Assembly (NCBI GenBank): GCA_012719535.1
Contig: JAAYAC010000119.1
Coordinates: 1-34,518 of the forward strand
Direction: 5' to 3'
Length of the DNA: 34,518 nucleotides
Source of the DNA: Syntrophomonadaceae bacterium
Lineage (GTDB): Bacteria; Bacillota; Syntrophomonadia; Syntrophomonadales; Syntrophothermaceae
Of this stretch, positions 15,442-24,193 are shown piece after piece. Every line of letters starts with the position of its first letter. Position 1 is the stretch's first letter. The position numbers were made by a program, and so were the translations under genes. Under the pieces are notes generated by a model. The model was not told the DNA's origin. It saw nothing but the letters and a program-made list of their open reading frames with translations, and did no database searches.

Positions 15442-16329
15442 CTACACTTTTTCCCCGGTATCCTTGCCAAATATGCCGGTAGGCTTAAACAGGAGGATGA
15501 GGATGAGCACCGCAAAGGCTACCGCATCACGGTACAGGCTGCTCCCGTAACCGCTGACCAGGGCTTCGAGAATGCCCATGACAAACCCGCCCATCATGGC
15601 CCCCGGTATGATACCGATACCTCCAATAACTGCTGCCACGAAAGCTTTCAGCCCGGGAATGATACCCATCAAGGGGTCTATGGTGTTGTAGTAGACCCCC
15701 ACCATCACCCCGGCTGCCGCCGCCAGGGCGGAACCGATGGCGAAGGTATACGAAATGGTCTTATCTACATTTATTCCCATCAACATGGCCGCTTCCATAT
15801 CCTGGGAAACAGCCCGCATTGATTTCCCGATACGGGTATGTTTAACAATGTATTGCAGAAGGACCATCAGGGCAACGGCTGCCACCAGCACAAAGAGGTC
15901 TTTGTTGGTCAGCACCAGCTGTTGGTCGAAAAAGTAATAGTTCTTCTCGGGGAACGTGCCGATGGGAAACGAACGCTGCTGCGGGGTCAACAACCAAATG
16001 GTGGCGTACTCCAAAAAAAGCGAGACCCCGATGGCGGTTATCAAGGCGGCAATGCGCGTGGAATTGCGCAGGGGTTTGTATGCCAGCTTTTCAATTACCA
16101 CTCCCAGAAGGGCGCACGCCAGCATAGCGAACACCATGGCGGGGACTACCCCCACCCCCAGAATGGCAATGGAAAAGAAGCCTACGTACGCGCCCACCAT
16201 CATGATATCGCCATGCGCGAAATTGATCAGGTTGATGATGCCGTAAACCATGGTGTAGCCGAGAGCGATCAAAGCGTAAATCGAACCCAGTGATACACCG
16301 TTCAACATCTGCTGGAAAAACTCGTACAA
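15442..16329 (-). CDS. livH: Branched-chain amino acid ABC transporter permease LivH
   Basis: About 295 residues, all hydrophobic spans. The LivH signature is clear: QQMLNGVSLGSIYALIALGY, MVYGIINLINFAHGDIMMVG, later GINVDKTISYTFAIGSALAA and AAVIGGIGIIPGAMMGG. The TTG at 16329 (LYEFFQQML) is preferred because GGGGAGGG lies about 7 bases upstream; an in-frame GTG at 16374 would add 15 residues unlike the family. A terminator-like hairpin lies between livK and livH, so the permeases may be expressed at a lower level than the binding protein. Confidence 0.93.
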   Translation of the reverse strand: MYEFFQQMLNGVSLGSIYALIALGYTMVYGIINLINFAHGDIMMVGAYVGFFSIAILGVGVVPAMVFAMLACALLGVVIEKLAYKPLRNSTRIAALITAIGVSLFLEYATIWLLTPQQRSFPIGTFPEKNYYFFDQQLVLTNKDLFVLVAAVALMVLLQYIVKHTRIGKSMRAVSQDMEAAMLMGINVDKTISYTFAIGSALAAAAGVMVGVYYNTIDPLMGIIPGLKAFVAAVIGGIGIIPGAMMGGFVMGILEALVSGYGSSLYRDAVAFAVLILILLFKPTGIFGKDTGEKV

Positions 16330-16382
16330 GTAACTGTCCCTCCCCGTGAACACGTTCCTGGCAAGATTCGACACAGGGACCG

Positions 16383-16412
16383 AAAAAGAAGGGTGGTTAA
16401 GGCCCCCCTTCT
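16383..16412 (-). terminator. Hairpin terminator between livK and livH
   Basis: The minus strand reads AGAAGGG-(12 bases)-CCCTTCT followed by TTTTCG. Its place inside the operon suggests partial termination that keeps the binding protein in excess, as is common for ABC importers. Confidence 0.65.
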
Positions 16413-16430
16413 TTCTTCCCCCGTGTAGTG

Positions 16431-17624
16431 TTATGGTTTAATCTTGGTCCTAACTACCTGCTTACCGTCGACCATTTCGATAAGTACTGCCGACTTGACC
16501 GGGTTATGGTACTGGTCCATGGAAAAGGTTCCGGTTACCCCGGTGAAATTAGTGGTAGCAGCCAGTGCATCTTTAATCTTTACGCCGTCGGTGCTGCCAG
16601 CCCGCTTGATGGCGTCCGCTACCAGGTAGGCACTGTCATATCCCAAGGCGGCGAAAGCATCCGGTGTAGTCTTATAGGCGGCTTTATAAGCTTGAACAAA
16701 CTTGACTACCTTCGGATCATTGTCCTGTGGCGAATAGTGATTGGTAAAGAAGGTGTGGTTCAGGGCCTTGGCTCCGGCTATATTAACCAGGTCGGCCGAA
16801 TCCCAGCCGTCGCCGCCCAGCAGGGGAACCGTAATGCCCAGCTCACGAGCTTGTTTTGCAATCAGGCCGGTTTCGTTGTAGTATCCGGGTACATAGACGA
16901 CATCGGGAGCCTTGTTCTTGATCTTGGTCAGCGTGGACTTGAAGTCCTTGTCACCCTTGACAAAGCCCTCCTCAGCTACAATGGTGCCACCCTTCTTGGT
17001 AAAAGACTCCTTGAAAGCCTGGGCCAACCCCTTGGCGTAATCGGTGCTGGTATCCATCAGGATGGCGGCCTTTTTTGCCTTGAGGGTATCCGCTGCATAA
17101 TTCCCCATCAATCCACCTTGGAACGGATCAAGGAAGCAGGTGCGGAACACGAATTCCTTGGTTTTGCCGGTTTCCTCGTCAACCGTCGCCGGCAGGGCCG
17201 TGGCCGCCGGAGCTACGAGCGGGATTTTGTTCTGCGTGGCTATCGGCGTGGCTCCCAGGACGCTACCGGTTACCAGCGGGCCGATCAGGGCAACAACTTG
17301 CTTCTGGACCAGCCGGGCCGCCACGTTGGTAGCCTCAGCAGCGTCAGATTTGCAGTCCATCACGATGTACTCGATTTTGCGCCCGTTGACTCCACCCGCC
17401 TTGTTAATCTCGTCAAAAGCCATTACAATCCCGTTACGGCAGTTGGTGCCGTATGAAGCAACTCCTCCGGAAAGCTCAACGTTCAGCCCGATCTTAATGG
17501 GCTCCTTAGCAGGGGCCGGGGTTTTCTCCGTCTCGGTCTTGGTAGCCGCGCCGCCACAACCGGCCACTATGCTTACCAGAAAGGCTACCATGAGCAATAA
17601 CACCAGCTTCTTGTTAATCTTCAT
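16431..17624 (-). CDS. livK: Branched-chain amino acid ABC transporter substrate-binding lipoprotein LivK
   Basis: 397 residues. A signal peptide, MKINKKLVLLLMVAFLVSI, ends in the lipobox IVAGC, so the mature protein is a lipid-anchored extracellular receptor. The periplasmic-binding-fold type I core starts at IKIGLNVELSGGVASYG and includes LIGPLVTGSVLGATPIA, APDVVYVPGYYNETGLIAKQ and LGYDSAYLVADAI. The start at 17624 follows GGAGGGAAAGACG; a frame extending 69 codons upstream is not credible because the signal peptide would be buried. Ligand could be Leu/Ile/Val or another amide or carboxylate; the sequence does not settle it. First gene of livKHMGF. Confidence 0.94.
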   Translation of the reverse strand: MKINKKLVLLLMVAFLVSIVAGCGGAATKTETEKTPAPAKEPIKIGLNVELSGGVASYGTNCRNGIVMAFDEINKAGGVNGRKIEYIVMDCKSDAAEATNVAARLVQKQVVALIGPLVTGSVLGATPIATQNKIPLVAPAATALPATVDEETGKTKEFVFRTCFLDPFQGGLMGNYAADTLKAKKAAILMDTSTDYAKGLAQAFKESFTKKGGTIVAEEGFVKGDKDFKSTLTKIKNKAPDVVYVPGYYNETGLIAKQARELGITVPLLGGDGWDSADLVNIAGAKALNHTFFTNHYSPQDNDPKVVKFVQAYKAAYKTTPDAFAALGYDSAYLVADAIKRAGSTDGVKIKDALAATTNFTGVTGTFSMDQYHNPVKSAVLIEMVDGKQVVRTKIKP

Positions 17625-17718
17625 CGTCTTTCCCTCCTTTTGGCTTGGTTGATATAACCCGATTAAAATTCCCTTGACCGCATTCGCCTCCTTTCTTGAG
17701 AAATAAACAAGGTGCAAG

Positions 17719-18681
17719 TTATGAGGCTTGTACCTCCCATTTTCCGCATCTATCCCCCCAGCGAGCCAGGAGTTCTCCGTCCTGGTAAAACTGCACGACC
17801 TCGCAGAGGTTGGAACAGCCTTTACACTCAAAACTGGACGTTTTAAAGGTCAAATCCTTGATCTTGAACCCCTTGAATAAGGTGGTCCTTTTCCGGGATA
17901 CGGCGTCGCGGGCCAGCAGGGCCGCGCCAACAGCCCCCATTACATCGTAGTTTTCCGGGACAATTACTTCCTGTCCCAGGTACTTCTCAAAGGCTTTTAC
18001 CAGGCCCAGATTGGCTGCCACTCCTCCTTGAAACAGGATAGGAGCCAGTATTTCCTTCCCCTTACCCACGTTATTCAGGTAATTGCGCACCAGTGCCTCA
18101 CATAACCCGGCTATAATATCCTCTATATTGTAACCTAATTGCTGTTTATGTATCATATCCGATTCTGCAAAAACAGCGCATCTTCCTGCTATGCGCACCG
18201 GGTTTTTCGCCTGTAACGCGATGCTGCCAAACTCCTCAATCGGGATCCGCAGGCGGGCCGCCTGTTGATCCAAAAAAGACCCGGTACCGGCGGCGCATAC
18301 GGTGTTCATGGCAAAATCGATGACCACCCCGTCGCGCAAGATGATTATTTTGGAATCCTGTCCCCCGATCTCAATAATGGTCTGCACCTGGGGGTTTACA
18401 TTCAGCGCCGCCACAGCATGGGCGGTTATCTCGTTTTTAACTATGTCCGCACCAATAATCATGCTACTCAGGTGACGGGCACTTCCAGTGGTCCCCGCCC
18501 CGGCAATTCTTACCTTATCGCCGATCTCCTCTCCGATCTGTTTGATGCCCTTCTGCACCGTTTCGATCGGGCGTCCATCGGTCCGCAGGTAGCGGCGGGC
18601 CAGTATTTTGCCATCGCCATCCACTACCACCACATTGGTGCTGACCGAGCCTACATCTACTCCCAAATAAGCCCCTGTCAT
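17719..18681 (-). CDS. Acyl-CoA dehydratase activase (HgdC/BcrA-like Fe-S ATPase)
   Basis: 320 residues of the ASKHA ATPase class that use ATP to push an electron from a [4Fe-4S] cluster into a partner Fe-S enzyme. Motifs: LGVDVGSVSTNVVVVDG (phosphate 1), IIEIGGQDSKIIIL, NTVCAAGTGSFLDQQ and AGRCAVFAESDMI (cluster Cys), and LFQGGVAANLGLVKAF (adenosine). A C-terminal extension of about 50 residues adds FECKGCSNLCEV and GDRCGKWE, a further four-Cys set seen in large fused activase-related proteins. It overlaps the upstream gene by 4 bases (ATGA), so the three genes from 20769 down form one unit. Confidence 0.88.
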   Translation of the reverse strand: MTGAYLGVDVGSVSTNVVVVDGDGKILARRYLRTDGRPIETVQKGIKQIGEEIGDKVRIAGAGTTGSARHLSSMIIGADIVKNEITAHAVAALNVNPQVQTIIEIGGQDSKIIILRDGVVIDFAMNTVCAAGTGSFLDQQAARLRIPIEEFGSIALQAKNPVRIAGRCAVFAESDMIHKQQLGYNIEDIIAGLCEALVRNYLNNVGKGKEILAPILFQGGVAANLGLVKAFEKYLGQEVIVPENYDVMGAVGAALLARDAVSRKRTTLFKGFKIKDLTFKTSSFECKGCSNLCEVVQFYQDGELLARWGDRCGKWEVQAS

Positions 18682-19781
18682 ACCACTAACCTACCCCGTC
18701 CTTTTCTCTTTCTCTCCCGCCTTTTTTCCAACAAATCGATGAAGGCCTCGATGCGGGTCTGCACCCCGGCTTTGCCCGTCTGTTCATCAATAAACAAGGT
18801 AAGAACCGGTATATCGAGTTCCCGGCTAATCCGGGGAATGATGCTCTTGGCCACAATTTCCGGAATACACGCGAACGGTGCTAGCTGTACGACCCCGTCA
18901 AAGCCGTGTTTAGCGTACAGAACCGTTTCCCCAACACTGTTTACCCCGTGCCCACCAATGGGAGCTTCATTCAGATACGGCCGGGCCATGGCAAACACAT
19001 CGTCCTCAGGCGTTACTATGGTATTACGCCCGCAGTAGCCAGTAAGGTATATGGACCGGTCCACGCTAACTCCCATCTCCCCCAGCATGATCTGGAGGTA
19101 ATGGTTGGCGGAGGGTTCCAGTACGACATATATTTCCCCAATGATTCCTACCCTCAGGGGGTCACGTGTTTCGTCCCGGGTTACGAGGTTGAGTAGCCTG
19201 GCGCCTTCATCGCGAGCCGCAGCGATGTCTGCCACTGTACACGCTTGATCCAACATCTCCAGAGCCTTCCACAAGGTACGAGTAGTCTCCCCCCGTACAA
19301 CCTCGTAAGGCCGTACGTGAAAAGAAAGCTGCTCCAGGTCATCTATGGCTTTCAACTTCTCCCAGGCAACCTGCAATACCCTGACGAACTCTTTATACGA
19401 TACCCCCCCGCTCTTCCACACCAGCTTCAGCTTTTTCCAGAAGTCCCTTAAATCATGCAAGGGAGGTTCAAATCCGATTATATTCATTTCAATGCCCAGT
19501 TCCTTCAGTATTTGCTGGTGCATAATCCAGTAATAACCTGCCCGGCACGGGCCAACCCCTCCGGAGGTAATAATCGTATCGGCGCCCATCTCAGCTACCT
19601 CCAGGTAGGTCCCCATAAGTATCTTAAATGGTATGCACGCAAATTCGGGTGAGTATCTAACCCCCAAATCCAGGGTTTTCTTACTGGGCTCCGGGGGTAC
19701 AACACAATCATGTCCAATGTTTTCCACCAGGTACTTAAAGGCTATGTACGAATACCCCATGCGGGGAAAGCTAATTCTCAT
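18678..19781 (-). CDS. HgdB-like Fe-S protein, activase-associated (COG3581 type)
   Basis: 367 residues. Conserved blocks are MGYSYIAFKYLVENIGHD, SPEFACIPFKILMGTYLE, ITSGGVGPCRAGYYW, YCGRNTIVTPEDD, QLAPFACIPEIVAKS and FIDEQTGKAGVQTRIEAFID. The Cys in CIPFK, GPC and FACIPE are likely Fe-S ligands. The family matches the C-terminal part of giant acyl-CoA dehydratase activase-related proteins. It would be reduced by the adjacent activase; the substrate is unknown and no CoA-transferase or dehydratase pathway gene is nearby. It overlaps the preceding gene by 11 bases. Confidence 0.8.
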   Translation of the reverse strand: MRISFPRMGYSYIAFKYLVENIGHDCVVPPEPSKKTLDLGVRYSPEFACIPFKILMGTYLEVAEMGADTIITSGGVGPCRAGYYWIMHQQILKELGIEMNIIGFEPPLHDLRDFWKKLKLVWKSGGVSYKEFVRVLQVAWEKLKAIDDLEQLSFHVRPYEVVRGETTRTLWKALEMLDQACTVADIAAARDEGARLLNLVTRDETRDPLRVGIIGEIYVVLEPSANHYLQIMLGEMGVSVDRSIYLTGYCGRNTIVTPEDDVFAMARPYLNEAPIGGHGVNSVGETVLYAKHGFDGVVQLAPFACIPEIVAKSIIPRISRELDIPVLTLFIDEQTGKAGVQTRIEAFIDLLEKRRERKRKGRGRLVV

Positions 19782-20769
19782 GCTTTTGCCTCCGGTAACG
19801 CAACATATCGAGAAATGCTTCCACTCTGGTTCTTATACCTGCCTCACCAGTATGTTCGTCTACCATAATAGACATAAAAGGAATTCCACCCTGTTGCTTA
19901 GCCTGCAACTCCATCATGCGGTCCACCATCGAATCAGGACCACAGGCAAAGGCGGTCACGTGAATGATGCCGTCGATGTATTTCTGCGCCATAAAATAAA
20001 GGGCTCCGTGCAAAGCTCGGTTGGAAAAGTACCAGAACATGTTCTTCGGAAGCTTCCTGGCCTCGGCTGCCATCTTGCGGGCCGGCAACATCTCCTGGGT
20101 GTAGACCCGGGCATTTTCCCGCTCCAGCAGCCCGAACAATCCCACGTTGACGAACGGATCATAAACTACATAAGGATAGCCAACCACCGCAACACTGAAC
20201 TCCGGCGTACCCTGGTTCACACTTGGGAGGGTACCGCCGAAAACCGCCTCTATAGCTTGCTCGGGGAGCACCCCCTGGTACAGTAGCCGCTGAAACCTCT
20301 CTTGCCTTCGTTTAGCCTGGGCGACCGCACGGCGAATATCACTCCGGGCCGCTCCCAACATCTCACCGATATCCCGGCAGACGCGAAATAGTTCCTGCCT
20401 ACCCTGGCGCAGGTCGACTCTGGTGTCTATGAGCGGGGGAAGGTCATCAATGGACGCCCGTAGCATGTCCGGAAGGCCCAGGAACTTCGGGCACAGGGTC
20501 TCAGTACCGAACTCCCCGAATTTCCGCAGTGAAACCAGGCGGGGAGTAAAGACATAATCAACCTTACCGATAAGGTCGGCAACATGCCCGTGGTAAAGCT
20601 TTATGGGGATGCAGGCGTCATTTACCGCTTCTTTGACCCCTTTGTCCAGTATCGCCTTGCTGGTTGGAGAGGAAACCACCACATTGTGCCCCAGTGAAGC
20701 AAAGAATTCTCTCCAGAACGGGAAGTATATGAAGTAAGCTAGTGTTCTTGGTATACCGATTGTGGCCAC
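19771..20769 (-). CDS. HgdB-like Fe-S protein, activase-associated (DUF2229/COG3580 type)
   Basis: About 332 residues from the GTG at 20769, chosen because AGGAGG lies 5 bases upstream; an in-frame ATG at 20826 has no good site. Blocks: IGIPRTLAYFIYFPFWREFF, NDACIPIKLYHGH, LVSLRKFGEFGTETLCPKFLG, HVTAFACGPDSMVD and MVDEHTGEAGIRTRVEAFLD. Cys in DACIP, TLCPK and FACGPDS are likely cluster ligands. The shared C-terminal D(E)xTG(K/E)AG(V/I)xTRxEAF motif shows it is a distant paralog of the next gene, suggesting a heterodimer. First gene of the trio. Confidence 0.8.
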   Translation of the reverse strand: MATIGIPRTLAYFIYFPFWREFFASLGHNVVVSSPTSKAILDKGVKEAVNDACIPIKLYHGHVADLIGKVDYVFTPRLVSLRKFGEFGTETLCPKFLGLPDMLRASIDDLPPLIDTRVDLRQGRQELFRVCRDIGEMLGAARSDIRRAVAQAKRRQERFQRLLYQGVLPEQAIEAVFGGTLPSVNQGTPEFSVAVVGYPYVVYDPFVNVGLFGLLERENARVYTQEMLPARKMAAEARKLPKNMFWYFSNRALHGALYFMAQKYIDGIIHVTAFACGPDSMVDRMMELQAKQQGGIPFMSIMVDEHTGEAGIRTRVEAFLDMLRYRRQKHEN

Positions 20770-20867
20770 GTTCTCCTCCTGAATCTCCCCACATGTTACA
20801 TGATGATTGTACCTAAAAAGATACATTTCGACGTTAAGGGTACAAGTTCCTTTCCCGCCGCATCAAA

Positions 20868-22784
20868 TTACCCCTGGCCAAATTTTACCCTTACATCCCC
20901 CACTCTTTTCGTAAGGCGGAGACGGTCATAATACTCCATTAGCGGCAAGGTGTACCGCCGAGAGCTGTCAAAAAGGTCACGGGCAGTAGCCAAGGTTAGC
21001 TCTTTTTCGTTCTTAAAGTAGCCTTCCAGGAGTTTCTTGCCCTGCTCAATTGCCTCTGCCGTAAAGTAGGCATTTTCCGCCACTTTTACCAGCTGGCCGC
21101 TCTCCAAAAGGAAGTTTAAAATTTCATTCAGGGCTTCGCCGGTTAAACCGGTTTTTTCCGAGATTTCTTTCGGTCCGGGCGGAGCGAAAGGCTGCCGGGC
21201 AAATTCCAGCAGCAAGTGGTCGATGACTCGCTGCTGGCGTGAATCGGGGCTGGGTTGATATCCGGGCAGGGCCACATGGTTTACCCCGGTGTTAATAGCC
21301 CCGCGCTTTTCCAAGAGTTGCAGCAGGGCAGCACTGACCTTGGGGGAGAAGCTTTTCAGATGCTTGCTACGCAGTTCTTCCCGGGGGTAGCCCCGCCGGA
21401 GAGGAAAACGGCTATGGTAGTCGTTCAATATCGCTTGCAGCCGTGATTCAATTTGCTGTAGCCCGTACCCGCTCAAGAAATAGTCACGTCCCTCTACCTG
21501 GAACCTTTCCACTTCCCCGCTTTCTATTAAACCCGCCAGTTCGGTAAGCAGTTTCTCCTCTTCGGCTCCTACCGCACGGGCCAGGTCCTGCACGGTACAT
21601 ACCGCTTCCGGGTGCCCTTCCAGTTCCTGCAGGATGATATCCGCCAGGGTTCCCTCTTCCTTGACTGCCAGACCGGCAAGTACCTCTTCCTTAAACCTCT
21701 TCTGTTTGGGAGGATGAGCGTCGATGACTTTACCCCCCCCGATGGTGGTAACCGGGGAATAGAAACGGATAACAAACCGGTCATTCTTATATGCGACCAC
21801 CGGTTTCTCCATCACAATCTGAGCATAAGCCTCCTCTCCAGGAAGCAGTTCATCCCGGTCCAGTAATATTACCCGCCCCAAGCTTTCATCTGTACCCAGG
21901 TGGAAACGGATACGGGTCCAGTTCTTCACCGTCCGGGGACTGGAGCTCAACAGGCGCAGGGCAGTGTCTAGCCGGTACGAGGGGCTTAGATAGCCTGGTG
22001 TAGCGAGGACAAAACCGCGCTCCACTTCTTCCACATCCACCCCTTGAAGGTTGACCGCCACCCGCTGCCCCGCCCGGGCGGCTTCCATCTTTTCGCCATG
22101 CACCTGCAGGCCGCGTACGCGTACCTGCTTTTCCGTCGGCAGGAGTTCCAGAGTATCCCCAATATTGATAACCCCTGACCAGAGAGTTCCGGTAACAATG
22201 GTTCCGAAGCCGGTCATAGTAAAAACCCGGTCAATAGGCAGCCGGGCTTTGCCAAACGCCGGCTTTTCCTCGGCTTCCCCCGCCATTTCCTGCAGGATGG
22301 CCAGCAGGTCAGTAATGCCTTCTCCCGTGACTGCCGATACGGGGACCACGGGAGCATTTTTCAAGATTGTTTTCCGGAGGTATTCTGTAACTTCTTCCTC
22401 CACCAGCAATAACCAATCTTCCTCAACCATGTCCTTCTTGGTAATCGCCACCACTCCCCGGTTAACCCCCAGCAGCTCGATTATATCGACATGCTCCCGA
22501 GTTTGGGGCATTACCCCTTCGTCTGCCGCTATCACCAGGATTACCATATCCATCCCGGAGGCCCCGGCCAGCATGTGACGGATAAATCTTTCATGGCCCG
22601 GCACGTCAACGATGCCGGCTCTCTGCCCATTGGGGAACGTGAGCGGGGCGAACCCCAACTCGATGGAGATTCCGCGTTGTCTTTCCTCCTTCAAGCGATC
22701 GGTATCAACTCCGGTCAAGGCCTTAACCAAGGTGGTCTTACCATGGTCTATGTGTCCTGCCGTTCCAATAATAACCCTCTTCAC
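20868..22784 (-). CDS. selB: Selenocysteine-specific elongation factor SelB
   Basis: 638 residues. Brings Sec-tRNA-Sec to the ribosome at UGA codons followed by a SECIS. The N-terminal GTPase domain has [13 protein letters not shown] (G1), [16 protein letters not shown] (G3) and AITKKDM (G4), then EF-Tu-like domains 2-3 ([26 protein letters not shown]). The C-terminal half from about 380 has the repeated winged-helix modules that bind the SECIS loop. GTG start overlapping the selA stop by 4 bases. The length matches full-size clostridial SelB. Confidence 0.96.
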   Translation of the reverse strand: MKRVIIGTAGHIDHGKTTLVKALTGVDTDRLKEERQRGISIELGFAPLTFPNGQRAGIVDVPGHERFIRHMLAGASGMDMVILVIAADEGVMPQTREHVDIIELLGVNRGVVAITKKDMVEEDWLLLVEEEVTEYLRKTILKNAPVVPVSAVTGEGITDLLAILQEMAGEAEEKPAFGKARLPIDRVFTMTGFGTIVTGTLWSGVINIGDTLELLPTEKQVRVRGLQVHGEKMEAARAGQRVAVNLQGVDVEEVERGFVLATPGYLSPSYRLDTALRLLSSSPRTVKNWTRIRFHLGTDESLGRVILLDRDELLPGEEAYAQIVMEKPVVAYKNDRFVIRFYSPVTTIGGGKVIDAHPPKQKRFKEEVLAGLAVKEEGTLADIILQELEGHPEAVCTVQDLARAVGAEEEKLLTELAGLIESGEVERFQVEGRDYFLSGYGLQQIESRLQAILNDYHSRFPLRRGYPREELRSKHLKSFSPKVSAALLQLLEKRGAINTGVNHVALPGYQPSPDSRQQRVIDHLLLEFARQPFAPPGPKEISEKTGLTGEALNEILNFLLESGQLVKVAENAYFTAEAIEQGKKLLEGYFKNEKELTLATARDLFDSSRRYTLPLMEYYDRLRLTKRVGDVRVKFGQG

Positions 22785-24190
22785 TCGTCATTCCCTCCCA
22801 GAACATCCACAAGGCGGGTGACTAGCAACTGTTCGTCGTCGTTGCGCAGAGTTCTCACACTTATTATCATATGATTATCCTGCAACCGGGTCAGAACCGC
22901 GGGTTCTCCAATCCTCAGGTTCCGGGCCACCCTGCTGAGAATATCCCCACTGAAACTTATCTCTACCCCATACCCGGGTAAGTTGTGGATGGGGTAGGCG
23001 CCTCCACCGACGCGGTCCTCGGTTTCCACGACCCGAATGAATTTTACCCGCGGCTCAGGCCCCAGGGCCGCTTCCAGGGCACCGCATAGCCGGGTAGCCC
23101 TGGCCGCCAGCTCCTCCGGACTGGCAGTCAACATGGCCAGTACGGGAATCTGCTTCCGGGGCTCACCGTTCAGGTATTCCAGCAATGTTCCCTCCAGGGC
23201 CGCTATGGTAAGCTTGTCTACCCGCAGGGCCCGGGTAAGTTGGTTTCGCTTCATTCTTTCTACTAGCTCCGCCCGCCCGACAATAATGCCAGCCTGGGGT
23301 CCGCCCAGAAGTTTATCCCCACTGAAGGTCACTACATCCACGCCTTGCCTGACGCACTCCTGAACCGTCGGTTCCCCGGCAAGCCCCCAGGAAGACAGGT
23401 CATACAACACGCCACTCCCCAGGTCCTGCATTACCGGCAGGCCGGTACTTCTTCCCAGGCTTACCATTTCGGCCAGGGGGACTTCCTCGGTAAAGCCAAC
23501 TATGCGGTAGTTTGAGGTATGCACCGCCAGCAGGAGGGCTGTCTCCGTTGTCAAGGCCTGTTCAAAATCACGCCGGTAGGTTTTGTTGGTGGTACCCACC
23601 TCCACCAACCGGGCTCCACTGCTGCGCATAACCTCGGGAACGCGGAAAGCCCCCCCTATTTCCACAAGCTGCCCCCGGGACACAATCACTTCCCGCCCTG
23701 AAGCCAGGGTGTTCAATGCCAGGAGAACGGCGGCCGCGTTATTGTTGACCACGAGCGCCGCTTCCGCCCCGGTAAGCGTCTTAAGCAGGTCCTCAACGTG
23801 AGAATACCGAGAGCCTCTCTCCCCTTTATCGAGGTCAATCTCCAGGTTGGTATAGCTGGAGGCCACTTCATTAACGTAACGTATGGCTGCCGGCGATAAC
23901 ACCGCGCGGCCAAGGTTGGTGTGCAGTACCACACCCGTGGCGTTTATCACCTTGCGGAGTGTTCCCCGGGTGCAATGGTACAAACGAGCGCTCAGCTGGT
24001 TGATGATACGGGTGGTAATCTCCGAGCGGGTCAGATCTTCATCGCTGTTTTTAAGAAGGTCTCTCAGGCCGGCAACCACCTCACGGGCTTTATTTACCAC
24101 GAGGTCGCGCGCATACCGGCTGATAAGCGTTTTAACCCGCTCATCGGCTAGCAGCTCATCTATGGCCGGAATATTCCGCAGGCTCTTCAT
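22781..24190 (-). CDS. selA: L-seryl-tRNA(Sec) selenium transferase
   Basis: 469 residues. A PLP enzyme converting Ser-tRNA-Sec to Sec-tRNA-Sec with selenophosphate. It shows the N-terminal tRNA-binding helical domain (RNIPAIDELLAD), INATGVVLHTNLGRA, NNNAAAVLL and the PLP-lysine motif TFSGDKLLGGPQAG with Lys293. The C-terminal domain ends with ISVRTL and VDVLGG. GAAGGAGGGG lies 6 bases upstream of the ATG. It starts 3 bases after the YkvI-like gene stops, so all three are likely co-transcribed. Confidence 0.96.
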   Translation of the reverse strand: MKSLRNIPAIDELLADERVKTLISRYARDLVVNKAREVVAGLRDLLKNSDEDLTRSEITTRIINQLSARLYHCTRGTLRKVINATGVVLHTNLGRAVLSPAAIRYVNEVASSYTNLEIDLDKGERGSRYSHVEDLLKTLTGAEAALVVNNNAAAVLLALNTLASGREVIVSRGQLVEIGGAFRVPEVMRSSGARLVEVGTTNKTYRRDFEQALTTETALLLAVHTSNYRIVGFTEEVPLAEMVSLGRSTGLPVMQDLGSGVLYDLSSWGLAGEPTVQECVRQGVDVVTFSGDKLLGGPQAGIIVGRAELVERMKRNQLTRALRVDKLTIAALEGTLLEYLNGEPRKQIPVLAMLTASPEELAARATRLCGALEAALGPEPRVKFIRVVETEDRVGGGAYPIHNLPGYGVEISFSGDILSRVARNLRIGEPAVLTRLQDNHMIISVRTLRNDDEQLLVTRLVDVLGGNDE

Positions 24191-24193
24191 CCG

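Noticed and set aside
16428-17456. Long open frame on the plus strand opposite livK
   Set aside because: It is antisense to a clear LivK, with no ribosome site and no domain pattern; a by-product of GC-rich codon use.
17625-17831. 69-residue N-terminal extension of livK
   Set aside because: It would bury the lipoprotein signal peptide and overlaps the end of the activase gene.
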